From Candidatus Poribacteria bacterium (GTDB lineage Bacteria > Poribacteria > WGA-4E > WGA-3G), in contig JAJEJA010000120.1 of the NCBI GenBank assembly GCA_022828145.1, positions 1 to 64,000 on the forward strand: a DNA stretch of 64,000 bases. Reading direction: 5' to 3'. A model generated the notes under the pieces. The model saw nothing but the letters and a program-made list of their open reading frames with translations. It searched no databases and was not told where the DNA came from. The position numbers and the translations under genes are program-made. Position 1 is the stretch's first letter; each line of letters opens with the position of its first letter. Shown here one piece after another: positions 44,810-52,895 of the stretch.

Positions 44810-44869
44810 TTAGGGAACGGTTGGGTGTTTATAAAACACCCTCTTTCCACTACATAAGGGAGAATCGAA

Positions 44870-45319
44870 ATGCAACAACTTGGTGAAGCCAAATTGAGTC
44901 TCATGGCAACGCGAATACGAGAACGCAAACCACCGACACTCAGTATGGCACCTATGATCGATTGTGTGTTCCTGCTCCTGATTTTCTTCATGGTATCTAC
45001 AACGTTTACACCAATGCCGGGGATACGAGTACAACTTCCGCCTCCTGGTGAACCGTCACAGGATAAGCCGAAAGGACTCATCGTAAAAATCGACAATCCG
45101 ACTGGTAATCTAAAAACGGGTACTATGTTGTTGAACGGTGAGGTCGTACAACTTGGAGACATGTTTGCACGACTCTTTAACGCACCTGAAGACCAGAAAT
45201 CGATGCTTATTATCCAAGCACAACGAGAAGTCTTCCACGAACAGATCGTTGAAGTCATGGATACAGCGAAAGATGCAGGTATTGATAAAATTGGATTCGC
45301 GATCGCCGCGCGTGAATGA
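44870..45319 (+). CDS. exbD: ExbD/TolR biopolymer transport protein 1
   Basis: 149 residues. Cytoplasmic N-terminus, then a single TM carrying the family's proton-binding Asp: SMAPMIDCVFLLLIFFMVST (Asp in MIDCVF). The periplasmic domain has the ExbD ending FHEQIVEVMDTAKDAGIDKI. It pairs with the ExbB upstream and a second ExbD downstream, as is common in Bacteroidetes- and Planctomycetes-like operons. GGGAG lies 8 bases before the ATG. Confidence 0.92.
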   Translation: MQQLGEAKLSLMATRIRERKPPTLSMAPMIDCVFLLLIFFMVSTTFTPMPGIRVQLPPPGEPSQDKPKGLIVKIDNPTGNLKTGTMLLNGEVVQLGDMFARLFNAPEDQKSMLIIQAQREVFHEQIVEVMDTAKDAGIDKIGFAIAARE

Positions 45320-45367
45320 CGCCGGCAATCTTAACACGGTTCAAACCGTAATTAAAGGAGAATGCAC

Positions 45368-45841
45368 ATGGCTCTCCAAATGTCAAGAAGACGGAATACT
45401 GGTAGTGACGACGATATACCTATGGCACCAATGATTGATTGTGTGTTCCTGTTACTCATTTTCTTCATGGTTTCTGCTATTATGAGGGTTCCACCACCAT
45501 TTAGTGTCACTCTACCAGATTCCACGACTGAGCATGAATTTCCAAGAAAGAAGTATAACCTGTTTATCAGCAGTGACGATAAAATCGCAATTGATGACCG
45601 TGAACTGTTTACCCTGGAAGAAGTAGGACTCTTCATATCTGCTCACGAACATCAAATTAGCACTTTAATCATAAAGGCTGATAAACTCGCTAAACACGGA
45701 CGGGTGATTGACGTAGTTGAACGGGCAAAAATGAGTTCAGCGAAACCTGAAGGACTTGAGGTTGCATTTGCCGTTGCTGAAGACGAGAGTGGCGGTAGTA
45801 GCAGTATCGGCAGTAGTCCAACACCTGCGCCAAGTGAGTAA
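45368..45841 (+). CDS. exbD: ExbD/TolR biopolymer transport protein 2
   Basis: 157 residues from the ATG at 45368. An in-frame ATG two codons upstream is too close to the AAAGGAG. TM with the conserved Asp in PMIDCVFLLLIFFMVSAIMR, and a periplasmic domain like its neighbour (RVIDVVERAKMSSAKPEGLE), then a Ser/Gly/Pro tail. The first ExbD and this one probably form the heteromeric D ring of the stator. There is no TonB gene in the window. A strong terminator follows. Confidence 0.9.
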   Translation: MALQMSRRRNTGSDDDIPMAPMIDCVFLLLIFFMVSAIMRVPPPFSVTLPDSTTEHEFPRKKYNLFISSDDKIAIDDRELFTLEEVGLFISAHEHQISTLIIKADKLAKHGRVIDVVERAKMSSAKPEGLEVAFAVAEDESGGSSSIGSSPTPAPSE

Positions 45842-45878
45842 AGAACAGGTTCAACTAAAAGTTATTTTGAACTCACCT

Positions 45879-45912
45879 AACAATAAGGGCAGCAAACGCT
45901 GCCCTTATTGTT
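45879..45912. terminator. strong bidirectional terminator
   Basis: CAATAAGGGCAGC (45881-45893), loop AAAC, and its exact complement (45898-45910) give a 13-bp stem, extended to 15 bp by flanking A-T pairs. TTGTTTAT follows. It ends the exb operon and may also stop transcription read from gltB on the other strand. Confidence 0.85.
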
Positions 45913-45949
45913 GTTTATAGTAGATATAGTGAAATCTATAATTAATTTT

Positions 45950-45994
45950 ACACCTCTGGTAGGTGCGGTTTCCTAACCGCACTACCAGAGGTGT
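45950..45994. repeat. long hairpin with TCCT loop
   Basis: A nearly perfect palindrome of 45 bases: a 20-bp stem with a single bulged G, loop TCCT at 45971-45974. The inner stem GTGCGGTT/AACCGCAC is the same as at 31615-31636. It sits between the exb terminator and the end of gltB. Confidence 0.75.
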
Positions 45995-46036
45995 TCACAT
46001 ATTTTTATATTTTACTACAAGTAAATACAGAAAAGA

Positions 46037-49000
46037 CTATTTCTTTTTTCGAGGTGTTCTACGGACACGCCGAGTGGGTTCAGGAGGCGGAGGCGGAGGC
46101 GGTGTAACAACCTTCCAGAAAAGCGGTAAGTATGTATCCCAATCGGTGAGAACTTGCTGTGCACGATAACTTTCAGTCAACTCAAGATGTTTCTGTATGA
46201 GGCCCACCAATGTATCCTCGTCAACTTCGTCGCTTATCCTTTCTAACTTTATTATTTGTGGATTGATCCTTGTATCAAACTGTTCGTTTTCGTCAAGCAC
46301 GTAGGCGATACCACCTGTCATACCAGCACCGAAGTTCCGTCCCGTTTCTCCTAAAATCACCACAGTGCCACCCGTCATATATTCACATCCGTGGTCTCCC
46401 ACTCCTTCTACAACGGTAGTAGCACCACTGTTCCGAACACAGAAACGTTCACCTGCTCTACCCGCAGCAAATAGGAATCCATTTGTCGCACCATATAGCA
46501 CAGTATTCCCAATAATCGTATTTTCATGCGGTTCAAAACGAGCGTCAGGAGAAGGTTTAATCACAAGTTCACCACCTGCCATGCCTTTTCCGACATAGTC
46601 ATTCGCCTCACCTGTTAGAACAAGTTGGATACCACTGATACAGAAGGCACCAAAACTCTGTCCAGCACTCCCCGTAAAATAGCATCGGATGGTTTCCTTT
46701 GGCAACGGTGTATCTCCATGCCGATAGGCGATTTCGCCAGATAACTTAGCACCTACTGTCCGATGTGTATTACGGATAGGATATGAAAGTTGTATCGGTT
46801 CTTTGTCAGCAATTGCTGTCTCAGCATCTTGCAATATTTGGTCATCTAAAGGTGTATCAACCCGGTCATTGCGTTCCTGTAGGTGATATCGTGGTCTATT
46901 TCCCGTTGGATCAGCAGGGGTAAGAATCTCACCTAAATCCAGCGTAGATGCCTTTGGATATTCTGTTAAGTCAGCCAATTCTAACAATTCTGGACGTCCA
47001 ATCACATCGTTTAAAGAACGATGACCGAGGTTTGCTAAAAGTGCCCGGACTTCATTCGCTACGCCGAGCATAAAATTGACGACCATTTCAGGTGTACCGG
47101 GATATTTAGCTCGCAATGCGGGGTCTTGTGTCGCTACACCGACAGGACATGTATTCAAATGGCATTGACGGGCCATTATACAACCTGTTGCTACCATAGC
47201 AGTCGTACCGAATCCGTACTCTTCAGCACCTAACATCGCAGCAATGACGATATCTCGTCCTGACCGCATACCACCATCAACTCTCAACACGACACGATCG
47301 CGTAGATCATTTTCTACCAACCGATGCTGTGTTTCTGCAAGACCGAGCTCCCACGGAGTACCCGCGTTTTTGATAGAACTTAGCGGTGACGCACCAGTAC
47401 CTCCTTCATGACCACTAATCTGGATCACATCGGCGTACCCTTTAGCAACACCTGATGCAATAGTACCGATGAGAAATTCAGACACAAGCTTCACTGCGAC
47501 TTTCGCTCTCGGATTAACTTGCTTGAGATCGTAAATCAATTGTGCCAGGTCTTCAATCGAATATATGTCGTGATGGGGTGGTGGAGAGATTAAAGGCACA
47601 CCAGGAATGGAGTGTCGAAGCTTAGCAATTTCCAGCGTCACTTTATGCCCAGGGATCTGTCCACCTTCTCCCGGTTTTGATCCCTGCGCCATCTTGATCT
47701 CTAATTCTTTTGCTGAAGCGAGGTATTGCGGTGTAACGCCAAAACGTCCAGAGGCAACCTGCTTTATTGCACTGGAGGCAAGATCTCCATTCGGCTGTTG
47801 AACAAAACGACCACTGTCTTCACCGCCCTCGCCGCTCCCTGACTTAGCACCGAGACGGTTCATCGCAATCGCTAAGGTTTCGTGTGTTTCACGACTTAAC
47901 GCCCCAAAAGACATGCTGCCTGTGGTAAAACGGCGAACGATATCCTCCGCGGGTTCTACATCATCTATTGAGATCGGTGTGCCGGCTTTAAAAGCAAGTA
48001 AATCTCTTAGACTGAAAGGTTCACCCTCTTCAACAGCCTCAACATATTCCGTATAGTCTTCAGTTTCACCACTCTTAACAAACTTGTGCATCGCTTTGAA
48101 AACTGTCGGATTAAAAGCGTGAAATTCACCGTGTCTACGAAATCTGAAATAGCCTGCTTCCTGGAGAGATCGTTTTTCGTCTTGTCCGCCAAAAGCTTTG
48201 GTATGGAAATGTAGTGTTTCTGCAGCGATGTGTTCAAAACCGATACCACTTAGACGTGATGGTGTTCCAGTAAAACATTTTTCAATAACGGATGCGTTGA
48301 TGCCAATTGCCTCAAAGATCTGGGCACCGCGGTAACTTGAGACCGTGGAAATACCCATCTTCGCCATAATCTTCAAAATACCCTTCTCAACCGCTTCCCT
48401 ATAGTTATCTATTGCCTGTTCAGTTGTAAATTCCTCAAATTCTCCATTCTCAGCGAGTTGAACAATTGTGGAGAATGCAAGGTAGGGATTGATAGCATCG
48501 GCACCATAACCGAGTAGTACTGCATAGTGATGTTCTTCACGAGGGTCTCCCGCTTCCGCTATTAGACTCACCTGCCGTCTTTTACCTTCCCGAATGAGAT
48601 GGTGGTGTACTGCACCAATTGCCAGCAGCATGGGAATAGGCGCGAATTCGGCATTGACACCTATATCACTTAAAACCAGAAGTGTATTACCAGCATTAAC
48701 TGCTTCTAAGACCTTTTCACACAAACTCTCAAGAGCATTTTCCAATCCCTGCTTACCGGAAGCAACAGGAAAACAGACAGGAATCGTCTCAAGCTTAAAC
48801 TCAGATAAGTTCTGAGTTCGCAGCGCTTCTAACGCTTCATTTGTCAAAATAGGTGTTTTCAGACGAATTAAATGTGCATGCTTCTCAGTTTCTGTGAGTA
48901 AACTGTGACGCCTGCCGAGATAAGTCGTCAGGGACATGACCATGCGCTCCCGGAGTGAATCAATCGCAGGATTGGTAACTTGGGCAAATAACTGTTTGAA

Positions 49001-50521
49001 ATAGTGATAGAGCAAACGTGGATGTCGTGAGATAACAGCAGGAGGTGTGTCATCTCCCATTGACCCAACCGCTTCTTTAGCTTCCATCACCATCGGCTTA
49101 ATAAAACGTTCTACATCCTCTACCATATACCCAAATGCTTTTTGCTGTGTTTCCAGATTATCAGGTATAGGGGTTATGGTTCCCAAGGGGGGTGGATTGA
49201 GTTCAGCCAATTGCGTACTCTGTTTCAGCCAATTTGCATAAGGTTTCTGCTGGGAAACCTCCATTTTAATATCTGAATTCTTTAGCAACTGTCCGCGTGT
49301 TGTATCAACAGCAATCATCTGTCCTGGACCTAAGCGTCCCTTTTCCACTACGCGACTATCATCTAATTCAATAATGCCGACCTCAGACCCCATGACAACG
49401 AGTCCATCATCGGTAACTTTATAACGAGCAGGTCTGAGTCCGTTTCTGTCTAAACTGGCACCAATGATTTTTCCATCGGTAAATGCAACGGCAGCCGGAC
49501 CATCCCAAGGTTCACTGACACATGATAAGAACTCATAGCAAGCTTTGATAGCAGGAGGCATATCCGGAATCTGTTCGTAAGCCTCAGGCATTAAGCACAT
49601 CATTGAATGGAGAATGTTACGTTCAGAATTTGTTAGCAATTCCAAAGCATTGTCAAGACTCATAGAGTCACTGCCGTGTGGGTTGATAATAGGTACAAGT
49701 TTCTTGATATCCACATCACCCCATACCGGTGAATTCATCTCTGCTTCACGGGCACGCATCCAGTTCCGATTTCCCATCAACGTATTGATCTCACCGTTGT
49801 GTGCTAACATGCGGAAGGGTTGAGCAAGAGACCATGTTGAGGAAGTATTCGTGCTATAACGCTGATGGAAAACTGCTAAAGCAGCTTCAAAATCAGGGTC
49901 ACGCAAATCCGAATAAAACATGGCTAACTGCGGCGCCACGAGAAGTCCTTTGTAGACTATTGTCCGATGCGAAAAAGATGCAATATGACAACCCTCAAGC
50001 TGCCGGTCCGTAATCCGATGCTCTATCTCCTTGCAGATAAGATAGAGACGTTGTTCAAACTTGTCGGAGGAAACATGCGTAGGTCTACCGATAAGTACCT
50101 GCTCTATTCGCGGCAAGGTTGAAAGTGCTTTGTCACCAAGAGCAGATTCATCAATCGGTACTGAACGCCATCCGAGAAGTGGAAAACCGTAATGCCTTAG
50201 TATATCAGCAACGATTTCTCGTCCCTGTTCTTGTGCAACAAGATCAGTTCCTGGTAGGAACATCATGCCCACTGCCAGGTCATTGATTAAATCAAGGTTT
50301 ACGTCAAGTTTTTCTAATTCTCTCTTAAATAATTTTTCGGGTATCTGTGTTAGGATACCTGCGCCATCGCCAGTTTTAGCATCTGCTGCCACAGCACCAC
50401 GGTGTGTTAGATTCGTTACTGCTTGAATTGCCATTTCCAATATAGCATGACTTTTACTCCCAGAACAGTTTGCGATAAATCCTACTCCACAAGCATCCTT
50501 CTCATATAAGTGTTCATACAT
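46037..50521 (-). CDS. gltB: glutamate synthase large subunit
   Basis: 1494 residues, full length. Class II glutamine amidotransferase domain with the catalytic Cys11 exposed after removal of a 10-residue propeptide (KDACGVGF). Then the central domain, the FMN-binding synthase domain (GGEDSGR, QGSKPGEGGQ, SGHEGGTGASP), the 3Fe-4S cysteines Cys1114, Cys1120 and Cys1125 (CIMARQCHLNTC), and the C-terminal GXGXG beta-helix (GTVVILGETGRNFGAGMTGG). It converts glutamine plus 2-oxoglutarate into two glutamates. No gltD (reductase subunit) is adjacent, so the electron donor is elsewhere, possibly ferredoxin. The C-terminus has an unusual tail of seven prolines and basic residues. Confidence 0.96.
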   Translation of the reverse strand: MYEHLYEKDACGVGFIANCSGSKSHAILEMAIQAVTNLTHRGAVAADAKTGDGAGILTQIPEKLFKRELEKLDVNLDLINDLAVGMMFLPGTDLVAQEQGREIVADILRHYGFPLLGWRSVPIDESALGDKALSTLPRIEQVLIGRPTHVSSDKFEQRLYLICKEIEHRITDRQLEGCHIASFSHRTIVYKGLLVAPQLAMFYSDLRDPDFEAALAVFHQRYSTNTSSTWSLAQPFRMLAHNGEINTLMGNRNWMRAREAEMNSPVWGDVDIKKLVPIINPHGSDSMSLDNALELLTNSERNILHSMMCLMPEAYEQIPDMPPAIKACYEFLSCVSEPWDGPAAVAFTDGKIIGASLDRNGLRPARYKVTDDGLVVMGSEVGIIELDDSRVVEKGRLGPGQMIAVDTTRGQLLKNSDIKMEVSQQKPYANWLKQSTQLAELNPPPLGTITPIPDNLETQQKAFGYMVEDVERFIKPMVMEAKEAVGSMGDDTPPAVISRHPRLLYHYFKQLFAQVTNPAIDSLRERMVMSLTTYLGRRHSLLTETEKHAHLIRLKTPILTNEALEALRTQNLSEFKLETIPVCFPVASGKQGLENALESLCEKVLEAVNAGNTLLVLSDIGVNAEFAPIPMLLAIGAVHHHLIREGKRRQVSLIAEAGDPREEHHYAVLLGYGADAINPYLAFSTIVQLAENGEFEEFTTEQAIDNYREAVEKGILKIMAKMGISTVSSYRGAQIFEAIGINASVIEKCFTGTPSRLSGIGFEHIAAETLHFHTKAFGGQDEKRSLQEAGYFRFRRHGEFHAFNPTVFKAMHKFVKSGETEDYTEYVEAVEEGEPFSLRDLLAFKAGTPISIDDVEPAEDIVRRFTTGSMSFGALSRETHETLAIAMNRLGAKSGSGEGGEDSGRFVQQPNGDLASSAIKQVASGRFGVTPQYLASAKELEIKMAQGSKPGEGGQIPGHKVTLEIAKLRHSIPGVPLISPPPHHDIYSIEDLAQLIYDLKQVNPRAKVAVKLVSEFLIGTIASGVAKGYADVIQISGHEGGTGASPLSSIKNAGTPWELGLAETQHRLVENDLRDRVVLRVDGGMRSGRDIVIAAMLGAEEYGFGTTAMVATGCIMARQCHLNTCPVGVATQDPALRAKYPGTPEMVVNFMLGVANEVRALLANLGHRSLNDVIGRPELLELADLTEYPKASTLDLGEILTPADPTGNRPRYHLQERNDRVDTPLDDQILQDAETAIADKEPIQLSYPIRNTHRTVGAKLSGEIAYRHGDTPLPKETIRCYFTGSAGQSFGAFCISGIQLVLTGEANDYVGKGMAGGELVIKPSPDARFEPHENTIIGNTVLYGATNGFLFAAGRAGERFCVRNSGATTVVEGVGDHGCEYMTGGTVVILGETGRNFGAGMTGGIAYVLDENEQFDTRINPQIIKLERISDEVDEDTLVGLIQKHLELTESYRAQQVLTDWDTYLPLFWKVVTPPPPPPPEPTRRVRRTPRKKK

Positions 50522-50660
50522 TTGTAATCTAATACTCCAAGTAATATAAATGTTAGGTATCCGTTAGGTAAATACATCATCAGTCGAAAAAATATAAATG
50601 GGCAAAAAAATAATAATATCGGATACCGCGTCTATCTAAGACGTATAGGCATTTTTGCCT

Positions 50661-51623
50661 TTATTTTCTGAAATTGATAATTTCTTTATTCATTGCCATC
50701 CCTGTTTGCCATTCTTTCCCTTTCTTACCAGCATACAACATTACATAAGTATCCTCGATTTTGAGGATCTGTCCTGTCAACACGCCATCACAATCAAATG
50801 CTGCTGGATTGTCTGAAGGTATAAATACTGGATTGTAAGGGTTGGGTTCATAAGTGGAAAAGTCCTTTGTTCTAACATGTCCTATCCGCCAGAGTTCACC
50901 ATCAAAACCACCATAAAGAATATGAAAATATTGCGTTCCTTTAAATAGTTCAGTTTCGCGAACAGCTTTACTATCCCACGTTTCTCCGCTTCCTGTAAAA
51001 ACAGGATTATTAGGATTCTTTGTGACAGATGCTGGATCATGCGTCGGTGCAGTGGCATGACACATCGTCAAACCTTCACCAAATGATTGCGTTGCTTTTC
51101 CGGTATAAACAATGTGGATTGTATCCCCCTCTATTGCCACAGATGGGTGTGTTGAGCCGTGTCGTTCATGTTCAGTATCTGCGGCAATGACAGGGGTGGA
51201 ACAGACCCGTTCCCATTCCCCCATATCTCCATTACTCACAAGCAAACCCGTCTGTTCAGGTGTCGTTTCTCCCTTACCACGATAATACATGTAGTACTTA
51301 TTATCCACAGGATTCAGAAACGGAAAAGGATATTCAACAGCCGTATTATCAAAACCGTGCACCGAAGGCTCAAGAATTGGGTTACGCGGGTCTTGCGTGA
51401 TGTCGGTAGGGTTATTGATTGGAGCAGTTGCGTGCATCATCAACCAACGGATATCAACGTCGCGTTTACACCAAATATAATGCACCGTATCATCAACGAT
51501 GATAGCATGGGTCGCAGCTGCCCAGCACGGTGGTTGCAATGAAATGATAGGATTGCCTGTCTCTATTCTTTTAAAACTGGCAAATACCTCAAACGGGATC
51601 GGATCAGTACTGTCATCAATCAT
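50661..51623 (-). CDS. five-bladed beta-propeller, glycosidase-like (GH43/GH130 clan-type)
   Basis: 320 residues, no signal peptide. Repeated strand patterns typical of five-bladed propeller glycosidases: TDITQDPRNPILEPSVHGFD, KYYMYYRGKGE, SVAIEGDTIHIVYTGKA, GTQYFHILYGGFDGELW and TYVMLYAGKKGKEWQTGMAM. Several Asp and Glu residues lie at blade starts, but I cannot assign a catalytic pair. Likely acts on oligosaccharides in the cytoplasm or is a non-catalytic homologue. It sits between gltB and the DUF4175 pair on the same strand. Confidence 0.65.
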   Translation of the reverse strand: MIDDSTDPIPFEVFASFKRIETGNPIISLQPPCWAAATHAIIVDDTVHYIWCKRDVDIRWLMMHATAPINNPTDITQDPRNPILEPSVHGFDNTAVEYPFPFLNPVDNKYYMYYRGKGETTPEQTGLLVSNGDMGEWERVCSTPVIAADTEHERHGSTHPSVAIEGDTIHIVYTGKATQSFGEGLTMCHATAPTHDPASVTKNPNNPVFTGSGETWDSKAVRETELFKGTQYFHILYGGFDGELWRIGHVRTKDFSTYEPNPYNPVFIPSDNPAAFDCDGVLTGQILKIEDTYVMLYAGKKGKEWQTGMAMNKEIINFRK

Positions 51624-51659
51624 TCGTCATACCTTGTAATATTCCGCGTGCAAGTAGCT

Positions 51660-52880
51660 CTACTGTCTTCCTTCTAAGACATTAAAATAGGCATCTAATC
51701 CTTGACGAAATTCTTCGGGTAGCACGCGACCCGCCTTTCCAGTTGCCTGTTTTGGCGAACGCTTCTCAATGAAAGCTGTCCCACTGTCATCACCCATGCC
51801 TTTAAGCCTTAGGGCAGAAAGGATTGATGCTAATCCTTTTGCACTACCGCCACCACCTGGCGTGTTCCCTCCGCCACCACCGCTGGGGGAATTTGGTTCA
51901 CGTTTAACTGCCAACAATATCTCAATGGCTTCTGTGATAGCTGCGATGGCTTCGTTGCCGGTCTCTGGTCTTGCAAGAATAGATTCTGCTTCATCCATGA
52001 CTTCAGCGGCCTTTGCTACCTTAGCTAGTTCCTCTTGTATAAATCCTGTATTCGCTTCGGGTAGTAGACGGATTTCATTTGCGATTTCTCGAGTTTCCTC
52101 TGCAAGGTCATACTGTGTATCGCTTAAAGATTCACTACGTTCATAATACTTGTCTGCGTTCAGCACTTTCCTTGCCTGTTCTGCCTCACGTGTCTCCTCA
52201 CGTAGTTTTATTTCTCTATTGATAACACGTAATACTCTTACGATGAGTTCAGGCGGTAGATTAGGTACCTCCATTAATCCTCCTCCACCACCAGGAGGGG
52301 GTAACGGATCAACAAGTTGTTCCGCCCACCGATCCAGTGTATCCGCCCAATATTCCGCCTCAATCGTTGATTGACCGATAAAATTCCTTTTGATAGACTT
52401 TGCCAACTCCGATATCTGTTTTGAAATAGACGAATCTTCCATTTCCGAAAGAACACGTAGATAGTTTTCATTAGGCCGTCTGTCAGTGTATGCCGACATA
52501 TCCTGCATAAGCGTTGATACATTCTTTAACTCGGCATCCTCAAGTGATGCCAGACGTTCGCGGTCAACTTCATTATCTGTCGCTCCCTTCGCTAAACCGA
52601 ATGTATCTAATTTATTCAGGTCTACTGCTATCTCAATCTGCTTACGAGATGCAGCTTTCAAACGTTTGACGAATGTGCTATTTTCAAAAGCAACAAGTAA
52701 CTTTTTAATCTCATCAGAGAATTTAGCAAAATCATCAAGCAGTTCTTGTTGTACCTCAATCGCTTCATCAACTAACTCATCTGCCTGAGGGGTTGTATCC
52801 TCTTGTTCCTGTTGCGGTTCTTCGTCTTGTGCTTGATCACCTCTATTGCTGCCTTTGAGAGTAGTTTGAGGAATGCCCAT
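51660..52880 (-). CDS. coiled-coil partner protein of DUF4175
   Basis: 406 residues, helical and acidic: a Q/E-rich N-terminus, long helices (QQELLDDFAKFSDEIKKLLV, EVDRERLASLEDAELKNVST), and two Gly/Pro linkers (PLPPPGGGGG, PSGGGGGNTPGGGG). No membrane segment or signal. It follows the DUF4175 gene by 15 bases and has an unusually close Shine-Dalgarno (GGAGG one base from the ATG), suggesting translation coupled to the upstream gene. Function unknown. Confidence 0.7.
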   Translation of the reverse strand: MGIPQTTLKGSNRGDQAQDEEPQQEQEDTTPQADELVDEAIEVQQELLDDFAKFSDEIKKLLVAFENSTFVKRLKAASRKQIEIAVDLNKLDTFGLAKGATDNEVDRERLASLEDAELKNVSTLMQDMSAYTDRRPNENYLRVLSEMEDSSISKQISELAKSIKRNFIGQSTIEAEYWADTLDRWAEQLVDPLPPPGGGGGLMEVPNLPPELIVRVLRVINREIKLREETREAEQARKVLNADKYYERSESLSDTQYDLAEETREIANEIRLLPEANTGFIQEELAKVAKAAEVMDEAESILARPETGNEAIAAITEAIEILLAVKREPNSPSGGGGGNTPGGGGSAKGLASILSALRLKGMGDDSGTAFIEKRSPKQATGKAGRVLPEEFRQGLDAYFNVLEGRQ

Positions 52881-52895
52881 TCCTCCGACTATTTT

